Below are positions 28,079-34,131 of a stretch of DNA of 34,280 bases, piece after piece. The stretch is from a virus. The stretch is taken from the IMG/VR virus record IMGVR_UViG_3300012964_000031, positions 1-34,280 of that record; one strand, 5' to 3'. The notes under the pieces are model-generated. The model did no database searches. It saw only the letters and a program-made list of their open reading frames with translations, and had not been told where the DNA came from. The position numbers and the translations under genes are program-made. Within the stretch, counting starts at the first letter, position 1, and the number at the start of each line of letters is the position of its first letter.

Positions 28079-31000
28079 ATGTCAACCACAGGGGCGAAAT
28101 TTCCGACCGCATCGTCCACCACATCAGAGGCCCCCTACGATCATCTGACCTGGCAGACGCCGAACAACATCTTCGGCAACGAAGGCAACAACTGCTACAT
28201 TGACGACAACGCCTTCGATAGCGGCATCGAATCCTACATCCTCAAGGGCAAAGGTTTTGACTTTTCCGTCATCCCCGACAGCGCGACCATCGTCGGCGTC
28301 ACCGTCAAGGTGGAAGCCCACTATACCACTGGCGCCGCCGGCATTGCCTTGGCCCAGCTCTTAGATACCAGCGGCGCCAAGGTGGGAACGAACCTCTGCT
28401 CGACGCCCAAACCAATCACTCAAACGACGCCGACCGTGATTACGATCGGCGCGGCGGACAATCTCTGGGGCAACGTCCTGACGCCTCAATGGGTGAAGGA
28501 CCCCGATTTCGGCGTCGCGCTCGGGGTGATCCCGACGGGCAATAATTCCAATGTCTATATCGACTACGTCACGATGGAAGTGACCTACGCCGAATCCAGC
28601 TCCAGCTCCTCGAGCAGCAGCTCAAGTTCGAGCAGCAGCGAGTCGTCTTCCAGCTCTTCGCTAAGTTCGAGCAGCAGCGAATCGTCTTCCAGCTCATCTT
28701 CGTCTTCGAGCCAGTCGAGCAGCTCCTCTTCACAGTCGAGCAGCTCGACAAGTTCCAGCTCTTCATCATCGAGCAGTTTTTCAGCGACGCCTTTGCCCGG
28801 TTTTCTCGTCACGGATGACATCACGAACTATATTAATCTCAACCATACGATACACCGAAAGCTGGTACGAACATCGAACGGGGATTTGCACTGTGTCTAT
28901 TACCGTACCATTTCGGGATACAATCAAATCTGCTACGCCAAATCGACGGATGGCGGAGAAACATGGGCCGAGACACAACTAACTTCTGCCAATTATGGTC
29001 AGTCCAATCCAGCGATAGCAGTTGATTCGAATGATGTTCTCCACGTCGTTTGGGAAGGCAAATCAGCCGGCAGCACCACCAACGCACAAATCCGCTACAT
29101 GAAATACGACGGTTCGTGGAGCGGCATTACTGAATTGACCGACAGCACAAAGGGAGACGGCGCGCAAACCTATTGTGGCATCGCCGTCGATTCGAATGAT
29201 TATCTTCACGTCTGCTGGGAAGGTAAACCGGAAGGTGGTTCTTATCACCAAATTCGCTATATCAAATTTACAGATTCATGGCAGACCATTGTAGATTTAT
29301 CCTCTGAAACCTACGATCAGGGTGTTCCCACTATTGGCGTCGCTCCCAATGATAATGTTCACGTATTCTGGGATGGCCAGAACGATGCGTCGCCAACCCA
29401 TGTCCAAGTCCACCATCGTGTCTATACGGATTCGTGGCAGGATATTGAAGACCTCACATCAAGTGAATGGAGTTCATACGAACCGCACTGTGCGTTTGAT
29501 TCAAGCGGCAACGTGCATTTAGCTTATCAAAGTCAGGAAGAGACTGTATGGAATGTCAGATACCGGCTCTACAACGGCTCCTGGCAGGCCGAGGTGGATA
29601 TAACAAGTGGAAGCATCTACGAGAACTCATCTATTACGATTGCTGTCGATGCTCAGGATGATATACACGTTGCTTGGAATGGTTATCACGCTGGTTCGTC
29701 GAGCACCTACCAAATCCGCTACCGCCTCTATAACGGTTCCTGGCAGGCGATTCAAAACCTCACGGAATATTTACCCGAGCAGCGGGTGCCCAATCTGATC
29801 TGGGCCTATCATCCCATCATCGGCGGCGCCCGAACGAATCGCCCGGCGACGGGCTATGCCCTGATCTGGGCCAACGATAATTCAGAGATCCGCTATTTAG
29901 CCAGTGACGATCTAACCTGGGATCCGCCGAGTTCTTCATCGAGCTCCTCGGAATCTTCAAGCAGCAGCGAATCGAGTTCCAGCCAGTCGTCTTCCAGCTC
30001 GTCATCAAGCCAAAGCTCCAGCTCGTCGTCCTCGAGTTCGTCGCAGTCCAGCTCCAGCAGTTCGTCAAGCCTGAGCTCCAGTTCGTCCAGCAGCAGCGAA
30101 TCGTCCTCAAGCTCATCGTCCTCGCTGAGCTCCAGTTCGAGCAGCAGCCTTTCGTCCAGCTCATCATCCAGCAGCCTTTCCAGCAGTTCGTCCAGCAGCT
30201 CGCTGTCGTCCAGCTCATCGTCATCGAGCCTTTCGTCCAGCTCATCATCGAGCGAAAGCTCCAGCTCTTCGAGCAGCTCAAGCTCCGAATCGATTTCATC
30301 GTCCAGCAGCTCGCTTTCGTCAAGCTCATCGTCATCGAGCCAAAGTTCCAGCTCTTCGAGCAGCTCAAGTTCCGAGTCGAGTTCATCGTCCAGCAGCTCG
30401 CTTTCGTCAAGCTCATCGTCATCGAGCCTATCGTCCAGTTCGTCATCGAGCCAAAGTTCCAGCTCTTCGAGCAGCTCAAGTTCCGAGTCGAGTTCATCGT
30501 CCAGCAGCTCGCTTTCGTCAAGCTCATCGTCATCGAGCCAGTCGAGCAGCAGCAGCCAATCGAGTTCCAGCCAGTCGTCTTCAAGCCAATCGTCTTCAAG
30601 CCAATCGTCTTCAAGCTCGCAGTCGTCATCGAGCCAGTCGAGCAGCAGCAGCCAATCGAGTTCCAGCCAGTCGTCTTCCAGCTCGCAATCGTCATCGAGC
30701 CAGTCGAGCAGCAGCAGCCAATCGAGTTCCAGCCAATCGTCTTCCAGCTCGCAATCGTCATCGAGCCAGTCGAGCAGCAGCAGCCAATCGAGTTCCAGCC
30801 AGTCGTCTTCAAGCTCGCAATCGTCATCGAGCCAGTCGAGCAGCAGCAGCCAATCGAGTTCCAGCCAATCGTCTTCAAGCTCGCAATCGTCATCGAGCCA
30901 ATCGAGCAGCAGCAGCCAATCGAGTTCCAGCCAGTCGTCTTCAAGCTCGCAATCGTCATCGAGCCAGTCGAGCAGCAGCAGCGAGTCGTCTTCCAGCCAA

Positions 31001-31543
31001 TCGTCTTCCAGCTCGCAGTCGTCATCGAGCCAGTCCAGCAGCAGCAGCCAATCAAGTTCGAGCCAGTCGTCCAGCAGCAGCGAATCGTTTTCCAGCCAGT
31101 CGTCTTCCAGCCAATCGTCCTCTTCCAGCTCGATCTCACTATCTTCATCGAGCGAATCCTCGAGCACCTCCTCCTCCTCGAGCAGCTATGGCCTATCACC
31201 CAATACGGCGGACCGGGCCTTAATGGCGGCGGGATTCGGCGTTCAGGAGAGTCTATCGGCGGCGACGATCACCTATCTGGCTCGCGGCGGCGGCTCTCGC
31301 TCGATTAAGGCGATTGTGGAATACGTGGGCGCTCAGCCGCTCGACGGTCTAAAAGGCGGCTCGCGGCCACACGTGGAGCTGCTCGTTCGCAATCACGCGA
31401 CGTTAGGCATCTTATCGAAGGAGATTGACACCGGCGGTGATAAGGTCCAGGTCCCGCTGCGGATGGGCCGCTCGGTGCGGACCGTTCGGATCGTGAAAAT
31501 TATAGCCCAGGACCGGGCCATGCTGCGGCTCGCCGCCTGGTAA
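28079..31543 (+). CDS. Giant Ser-rich fibre: jelly-roll, BNR propeller, Ser/Gln stalk, connector-like C-terminus
   Basis: The protein has 1154 residues in five parts. Residues 1-172 are a beta-sandwich (YDHLTWQTPNNIFGNEG, FDFSVIPDSATIVGVTVKVE, FGVALGVIP, IDYVTMEVTYAE) known from phage fibres. Residues 173-235 are a Ser linker. Residues about 236-617 are a sialidase-like propeller with an Asp-box (STDGGETW) and repeats of the type IAVDSNDVLHVVWEGK with QIRYRLYNGSWQ. Residues 618-1036 are almost only serine, with Gln, Leu or Glu at intervals, partly in an 11-residue QSSSSSQSSSS period. Residues 1037-1154 are a paralogue of the connector at 11070. The start is 1 base after the upstream stop. It is probably a long receptor-binding or decorative fibre. 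The propeller DNA has lower G+C than its neighbours. Confidence 0.8.
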   Translation: MSTTGAKFPTASSTTSEAPYDHLTWQTPNNIFGNEGNNCYIDDNAFDSGIESYILKGKGFDFSVIPDSATIVGVTVKVEAHYTTGAAGIALAQLLDTSGAKVGTNLCSTPKPITQTTPTVITIGAADNLWGNVLTPQWVKDPDFGVALGVIPTGNNSNVYIDYVTMEVTYAESSSSSSSSSSSSSSSESSSSSSLSSSSSESSSSSSSSSSQSSSSSSQSSSSTSSSSSSSSSFSATPLPGFLVTDDITNYINLNHTIHRKLVRTSNGDLHCVYYRTISGYNQICYAKSTDGGETWAETQLTSANYGQSNPAIAVDSNDVLHVVWEGKSAGSTTNAQIRYMKYDGSWSGITELTDSTKGDGAQTYCGIAVDSNDYLHVCWEGKPEGGSYHQIRYIKFTDSWQTIVDLSSETYDQGVPTIGVAPNDNVHVFWDGQNDASPTHVQVHHRVYTDSWQDIEDLTSSEWSSYEPHCAFDSSGNVHLAYQSQEETVWNVRYRLYNGSWQAEVDITSGSIYENSSITIAVDAQDDIHVAWNGYHAGSSSTYQIRYRLYNGSWQAIQNLTEYLPEQRVPNLIWAYHPIIGGARTNRPATGYALIWANDNSEIRYLASDDLTWDPPSSSSSSSESSSSSESSSSQSSSSSSSSQSSSSSSSSSSQSSSSSSSSLSSSSSSSSESSSSSSSSLSSSSSSSLSSSSSSSSLSSSSSSSSLSSSSSSSSLSSSSSSSESSSSSSSSSSESISSSSSSLSSSSSSSSQSSSSSSSSSSESSSSSSSSLSSSSSSSSLSSSSSSSQSSSSSSSSSSESSSSSSSSLSSSSSSSSQSSSSSQSSSSQSSSSQSSSSQSSSSSQSSSSQSSSSSQSSSSQSSSSSQSSSSQSSSSSQSSSSQSSSSSQSSSSQSSSSSQSSSSQSSSSSQSSSSQSSSSSQSSSSQSSSSSQSSSSQSSSSSQSSSSQSSSSSQSSSSQSSSSSESSSSQSSSSSQSSSSQSSSSSQSSSSQSSSSSESFSSQSSSSQSSSSSSISLSSSSESSSTSSSSSSYGLSPNTADRALMAAGFGVQESLSAATITYLARGGGSRSIKAIVEYVGAQPLDGLKGGSRPHVELLVRNHATLGILSKEIDTGGDKVQVPLRMGRSVRTVRIVKIIAQDRAMLRLAAW
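30263..30540 (+). repeat. Long-period repeats in the Ser stalk
   Basis: The motif AGCTCTTCGAGCAGCTCAAG recurs at 30263, 30350 and 30461, that is 87 and 111 bases apart, with conserved surroundings that encode SSSS with Glu, Leu or Gln at fixed places. Period sizes are multiples of three, so unequal exchange keeps the frame. Confidence 0.7.
30637..31075 (+). repeat. 66-bp tandem repeat array in the Ser stalk
   Basis: Six to seven copies of a 66-base unit start at 30637, 30703, 30769, 30835, 30901, 30967 and 31033, the last ones diverged. Each unit encodes two 11-residue blocks of five and four serines separated by Gln. The exact 66-base spacing and near identity at DNA level show recent tandem amplification. 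Confidence 0.88.
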
Positions 31544-31562
31544 GCGGCGGGCGTCCTTTCGG

Positions 31563-31603
31563 CCCCCGCGCTGTCGTATCGCCCGATAGCCGCGGGGGTT
31601 TTT
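31563..31603 (+). terminator. Intrinsic terminator after the giant fibre gene
   Basis: CCCCCGCG (31563-31570) pairs with CGCGGGGG (31591-31598), followed by TTTTT. The loop can fold further (GCTGTCG against CGATAGC, one G-U pair). It lies 20 bases after the stop and closes the late operon. Confidence 0.85.
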
Positions 31604-31608
31604 ATTTA

Positions 31609-31636
31609 GCCACAGAGGACACAGAGAGCACAGAGA
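31609..31636 (+). repeat. CACAGAGGACACAGAG-type repeat between convergent genes
   Basis: Three units lie between the late-operon terminator and the stop of the minus-strand gene pair. It is the same family as the copy inside terS at 2435. Confidence 0.8.
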
Positions 31637-31637
31637 A

Positions 31638-31799
31638 TTATTCTCTCTTGGTCTTGTTATTCAAATCTCGCAATTGCTCCCAGATCTGCTGAAGAAGCAG
31701 GATTTGCTCATTCACGCGAAACAGCCAACGCATACCGATGATGTAAATCAGGGTGAACAAACTGGCTCCGCCGATCAAAAGGACGAACCATGTATCCAT
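31638..31799 (-). CDS. Small membrane protein (53 residues), minus strand
   Basis: The frame reads MDTWFVLLIGGASLFTLIYI at the start, continues with IGMRWLF, and ends with an amphipathic helix (NEQILLLQQIWEQLRDL) and a basic tail. One membrane span covers about residues 4-27. On the minus strand AAGGAGAGGAAA lies directly before the ATG, a good ribosome site. It is 11 bases downstream of the 140-residue gene on the same strand, so the two probably form an operon that runs against the late genes. Its role is unknown; holin-like, lysis-timing or membrane-signalling functions are all open. Confidence 0.6.
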   Translation of the reverse strand: MDTWFVLLIGGASLFTLIYIIGMRWLFRVNEQILLLQQIWEQLRDLNNKTKRE

Positions 31800-31810
31800 T
31801 TTCCTCTCCT

Positions 31811-32233
31811 TCAACTGGCTGTTTTTTGTTTCCTTCGGTGAGTTTCCCCGCCAGGAGGACCAAGTGCTTTGCGCAGACTCTCAAGCTCTCGTTTTTCTTC
31901 AGCGCTCGGGATTTTATACGTGATAAAATGCTTTATCTTGGCCGTCAGCTCGTTTATGGGTTCTGTTCTCATCGCCGCCTTGTCTTCGGACCGGCCAATC
32001 TGCAGTTCATCCAACAGTCTCAACAGTATAGCACGTATTTTTTCTTGCTCGGGATTGCGCTCAACCTCTTTGCCGACGGCCCTGGCCATATAATATTCCC
32101 TCGTTTCCGCTGAGGAATCTTGCAAGGCCATCACGCCAGCCGATAGAATACGCTTCAGATTTCCCGATCTGGCCACCAGTTCGGCCGCTACCGGCTTGGC
32201 AAATTCCTCTAAATCATCAATGCGCGTCGCCAT
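31811..32233 (-). CDS. Hypothetical helical protein, minus strand
   Basis: This 140-residue, mainly helical and charged protein begins MATRIDDLEEFAKPVAAELV and contains SAGVMALQDSSAETREYYMA, a run of Glu/Lys-rich helices (RNPEQEKIRAILLRLLDELQ), and a basic C-terminus (HRRKQKTAS). I prefer the ATG at 32233 over an upstream ATG at 32269 because the added residues (FFRKFRF) look like untranslated leader and fall in the divergent promoter region. No family is recognised. With the membrane protein downstream it forms a two-gene minus-strand unit, the usual orientation for lysogeny-expressed or accessory genes next to phage late genes. Confidence 0.55.
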   Translation of the reverse strand: MATRIDDLEEFAKPVAAELVARSGNLKRILSAGVMALQDSSAETREYYMARAVGKEVERNPEQEKIRAILLRLLDELQIGRSEDKAAMRTEPINELTAKIKHFITYKIPSAEEKRELESLRKALGPPGGETHRRKQKTAS

Positions 32234-32285
32234 AAATCTGAATTTTCTGAAAAATATTTGAGCTTGCAAGTCTCGTATAAATAAG

Positions 32286-32352
32286 CATTTACGTAGTAAA
32301 TGTATTTTTCGTACAAAATTGTATTGACGAAATCCACGCCTCAGTCGATATT
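32286..32352. promoter_or_regulatory. Divergent control region with inverted repeats and a sigma70-like promoter
   Basis: CATTTAC-GTA-GTAAATG (32286-32302) is a perfect inverted repeat. TACAA-AA-TTGTA follows at about 32312-32323. A plus-strand TTGACG (32324-32329), a 17-base spacer and GATATT (32347-32352) form a plausible promoter for the 32382 transcript. The inverted repeats lie between it and the minus-strand pair, as an operator would. Confidence 0.5.
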
Positions 32353-32381
32353 ACTGATAGAAATGAATAAGGAGTTACCGT

Positions 32382-32729
32382 ATGCGACAGAGCAATCTGA
32401 TGAACCTCAAGCATGGCCCTCAAGCGCCGATACTTCCCGATGCTCTGTCGCAGGATGTCATCCTTAGTGTCGGCGCTGTTTTTTCTTTTGACCACAAAGA
32501 CCACGAAGGGCACGAGGGGCACGAAGCCGGATCGATGAACGATGAACGACGATCGATGAGCTGTTTGGGCCTCCTTACCCGGCCATGGTCCGGGTCTTTT
32601 CATCGCCCGGATTGTAGCATAAGTGGAGCGGTGTTGTCAACAATAAATTTTCACCACGAAGGGCAAGGGATTACGAATAACGGTTTAACCACGAAGGGCA
32701 CGAAGGGGCACGAAGATGAACAATCTTAA
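32382..32729 (+). CDS. Doubtful small gene or structured leader RNA
   Basis: AAGGAG lies 6 bases before an ATG, but only the first 38 codons (RQSNLMNLKHGPQAPILPDA and on) look like ordinary coding sequence. The remainder (DHKDHEGHEGHEAGSMNDER, later TTKGTKGHEDE) is read from repeats. TGCGACAGAGCA (32383-32394) and its exact complement TGCTCTGTCGCA (32441-32452) form a 12-bp stem around the start region, which would hide the beginning of the frame. A weak terminator-like hairpin stands at 32577. It may be a small RNA gene, or a decayed gene. Confidence 0.35.
   Translation: MRQSNLMNLKHGPQAPILPDALSQDVILSVGAVFSFDHKDHEGHEGHEAGSMNDERRSMSCLGLLTRPWSGSFHRPDCSISGAVLSTINFHHEGQGITNNGLTTKGTKGHEDEQS
32491..32526 (+). 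repeat. CCACGAAGGGCACGAG-type tandem repeat
   Basis: Four degenerate CACGAAGG units are followed by GATGAACGATGAACG-type units to about 32560. It is the same family as the copy at 631. Confidence 0.8.
32577..32600 (+). terminator. Weak terminator-like hairpin
   Basis: ACCCGG (32577-32582) pairs with CCGGGT (32590-32595) over a 7-base loop and is followed by CTTTTC. With the promoter at 32324 it would bound a transcript of about 240 bases. Confidence 0.45.
32652..32716 (+). repeat. Paired CCACGAAGGGCACGAAG repeats in a non-coding stretch
   Basis: Copies at 32652-32670 and 32689-32716 are followed by an AAATCACAAATCACAAATC element to about 32750. I see no other gene or signal in 32601-32774 apart from the GGGAGG ribosome site of the next gene. 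Confidence 0.75.
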
Positions 32730-32774
32730 ATCACAAATCACAAATCTTAGATCCAAGTCGGGAGGTCAAGCCTG

Positions 32775-33104
32775 ATGGTTGCTTTTGCCGAACATAAACT
32801 CCCCGCGGCCCTCGACATCGCCATGACCTTAGAGGCGGATCTCTACAGGGTCTGCAGGATGGACGGTCTGGCAGCCGCCTGCATCGACAGATACTGGCCG
32901 GCGATGACGGCTGATCAAATCGCTGAGATCATGATGAACACCTTTGCCTCTGAGTTGCTTCCGTCAATCGACAGTCCATCGGCGGAGTTTAATGCCATCG
33001 CCAAAGCGGCCTTCAGGACAGCCCCCAAACGCGCCATAGACGATACGCTCGCTCAAACGTGCCGAACCGCGAAAGGTACAAAGGAACACGAAGATGAGCA
33101 ATAA
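32775..33104 (+). CDS. Hypothetical small protein
   Basis: The 109-residue protein is mostly helical (EHKLPAALDIAMTLEADLY, then AACIDRYWPAMTADQIAEIM) with an acidic character. GGGAGGTC precedes the ATG. The last 12 residues (TAKGTKEHEDEQ) are encoded by a CACGAAG repeat and overlap the next gene's start by 11 bases, so the original C-terminus may have been near RAIDDTLAQT. No family is recognised. It belongs to a run of four small plus-strand genes joined by repeats, before the integrase. Confidence 0.55.
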   Translation: MVAFAEHKLPAALDIAMTLEADLYRVCRMDGLAAACIDRYWPAMTADQIAEIMMNTFASELLPSIDSPSAEFNAIAKAAFRTAPKRAIDDTLAQTCRTAKGTKEHEDEQ

Positions 33105-33498
33105 TCCCTCGACAATCCGCGAACGCAGAACGCAGCACGCACAACGCGGCACGCCCAAGAGCTGGCATCATCGCATGGCCCGCCTCATCGTCGGTGATTA
33201 CCGGCCGGCCTGCATGGCTTCCGGATGCCCGAAAGCATACGGCGTCGCCCGCGCTGCCACGTTGGTCTGCGAATGGGACCAAGACCAGAACGGCCGAATG
33301 GTTAGCCGCCAGAGGCTGTACTGCAATGAGCACGGTTCGCATTTCGCCGGGATTCATAGAATCTATTTGGCTGACCTGCCGCAGGCGAAGCTCTCGGAAC
33401 TCGAGCAGGCCGACCGCAGCGGCTGGCGATACAGCGATGATCTCACCACGAAGGGCACGAAGGAGCACGAAGAGGAGGCATTCAATGTCACCCGATAA
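33094..33498 (+). CDS. Hypothetical Cys/His protein
   Basis: The 134-residue protein has a possible metal site: CMASGC (Cys at about 40 and 45), a later Cys in LVCEW and CNEHGSHFAG, in the arrangement C-x4-C...C...C-x2-H. The N-terminal basic part (RERRTQHAQRGTPKSWHHR) is partly encoded by a CGCAGAACGCAGCACGC repeat, and the C-terminal LTTKGTKEHEEE by a CACGAAG repeat, so only about residues 20-112 look native. Small phage proteins of this type are often nucleic-acid binding, but no function can be stated. It overlaps both neighbours. Confidence 0.55.
   Translation: MSNNPSTIRERRTQHAQRGTPKSWHHRMARLIVGDYRPACMASGCPKAYGVARAATLVCEWDQDQNGRMVSRQRLYCNEHGSHFAGIHRIYLADLPQAKLSELEQADRSGWRYSDDLTTKGTKEHEEEAFNVTR
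33444..33478 (+). repeat. CCACGAAGGGCACGAAGGAG repeat across a gene junction
   Basis: Three to four units are translated as TTKGTKEHEEE at the end of one gene, while the GAGGAGG at the end of the repeat forms the ribosome site for the ATG at 33485. Confidence 0.85.
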
Positions 33499-33769
33499 AC
33501 CCGCCACAATTATTCTCGATGAGAGCCTGATGCGAAAAGCCCCGCCGCTCATCGAGCTGGAGGCCCTGGCGGGCAAGGCGGTGGCGCTGCTGGCTTGCCG
33601 CAAGGAGGCGGTCTCGGCGACGATCTTCCGCAAGCCAGCGGGCAAGTCATATTGGGTCAGCTTGATGGATACCGGCCGAAAGATAATCGCCCTTATGGAG
33701 CTGAGGCCCCAGACCCCGGTGGTGGATTTCGAGATCGTCAATCGGGCGGTGAGTGACTTGGTTGTTTAA
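33485..33769 (+). CDS. Hypothetical small protein
   Basis: The 94-residue protein starts MSPDKPATIILDESLMRKAP after a GAGGAGG ribosome site provided by the repeat. It reads as an alpha/beta protein with LIELEALAGKAVALLACRKE, then strands ATIFRKPAGKSYWVSLMD and FEIVNRAVSDLVV. I chose this ATG because the long upstream extension of the frame is only a shadow of the overlapping gene. The strand-turn-strand centre resembles small DNA-mimic or inhibitor proteins only in a general way; no family is claimed. The stop is immediately followed by another CACGAAG repeat. Confidence 0.55.
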   Translation: MSPDKPATIILDESLMRKAPPLIELEALAGKAVALLACRKEAVSATIFRKPAGKSYWVSLMDTGRKIIALMELRPQTPVVDFEIVNRAVSDLVV

Positions 33770-33803
33770 CCACGAAGGGCACGAAGAGCACGAAGGAGCA
33801 CGA
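33769..33803 (+). repeat. CCACGAAGGGCACGAAGAGCACGAAGGAG repeat directly before a start codon
   Basis: Four units fill the gap between two genes. The last unit carries GAAGGAG 6 bases before the ATG at 33804 and therefore supplies its whole ribosome-binding site. Confidence 0.88.
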
Positions 33804-33974
33804 ATGAAGACATCTTTGATCGATAGAACTAAAATAGTGACCCTTCGAAACGGGAAGAAAAAACGAGTAAATCTCTTTGATTACAATATGGCCTATGCAG
33901 CGGATGGATACGTTCAACTTACAGATGATAGCTGGATCAAGGCGAGATTACTTAAGGCTTTAAATAGTCAATAG
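33804..33974 (+). CDS. Hypothetical 56-residue protein
   Basis: The small basic protein reads MKTSLIDRTKIVTLRNGKKK, then RVNLFDYNMAYAADGYVQLT and WIKARLLKALN. Its sequence composition is more A+T-rich than its neighbours. The ATG is 6 bases after GAAGGAG of the repeat; the frame is open further upstream only through repeat sequence. A short phage regulatory or DNA-binding protein is possible from size and charge, with no motif to support it. It is followed by an AATAGTCAATAGTAAATAGTC repeat. Confidence 0.5.
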   Translation: MKTSLIDRTKIVTLRNGKKKRVNLFDYNMAYAADGYVQLTDDSWIKARLLKALNSQ

Positions 33975-33994
33975 TAAATAGTCAATCGTCAATG
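33962..33994 (+). repeat. AATAGTCAATAGTAAATAGTC-type repeat
   Basis: Four degenerate units of AATAGTC/AATCGTC start inside the last codons of the upstream gene. A small GGCGG-CT-CCGCC hairpin follows. No gene is seen in 33975-34131. Confidence 0.75.
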
Positions 33995-34030
33995 GCGGCT
34001 CCGCCGCTGGGTTCTTTGACAAGTTAAGAC

Positions 34031-34103
34031 GGGTTTGTAGCTCAGTTGACAGGGCGCCTTCTTTTTGATAGGCTGCCGCGAACCTTGGATGACGAGGTTT
34101 GTG
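34031..34103 (+). other. tRNA-like 5' half before the integrase, with hairpins
   Basis: GGGTTTGTAGCTCAGTTGAC with the following AGGGC matches the acceptor/D-arm start of many bacterial tRNAs, with a D-stem GCTC against GGGC. No proper anticodon arm, no GGTTCGAATCC T-arm and no CCA end follow, so it is not a tRNA gene. CGAACCT (34079-34085) and AGGTTTG further on form a 7-bp hairpin. Position next to the integrase suggests an attachment-site remnant. Confidence 0.4.
34046..34074 (+). promoter_or_regulatory. Candidate integrase promoter
   Basis: A perfect TTGACA (34046-34051) is followed after 17 bases by TAGGCT (34069-34074), a poor -10 box. It lies 58 bases before the integrase start and inside the tRNA-like sequence. 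Another TTGACA at 34016 has no partner. Confidence 0.35.
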
Positions 34104-34131
34104 GCTAACCCTTGGAAAGGAGGTGGTGGCC

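Noticed and set aside
28787-29929. Diversity-generating retroelement with a variable fibre region
   Set aside because: No reverse transcriptase, no template repeat pair and no adenine-biased repeat copy is visible.
30637-31075. 66-base repeats considered as a CRISPR array
   Set aside because: There are no unique spacers, the unit is continuous coding sequence in a multiple of three, and no cas genes are present.
29817-31199. Long minus-strand frames of 460 and 424 codons opposite the Ser stalk, giving acidic Leu/Asp/Glu-rich or Cys/Ser/Thr-rich products
   Set aside because: They are the antisense reading of TCN/AGY codons and follow the repeat period exactly. No ribosome site is present, and the plus frame has start, stop and domains.
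33013-33741. 242-codon minus-strand frame opposite the small genes before the integrase
   Set aside because: The plus-strand frames have ribosome sites and plausible overlaps. The minus frame has no good start and crosses repeat sequence.
33444-33803. CACGAAG repeats considered as CRISPR or phage origin iterons
   Set aside because: Units are 8-9 bases, degenerate and scattered at many gene junctions; no replication gene or spacer pattern accompanies them.
34031-34103. Functional tRNA gene
   Set aside because: The anticodon stem cannot form five pairs, the T-arm consensus is missing and no acceptor-stem partner for GGGTTTG is found at the right distance.
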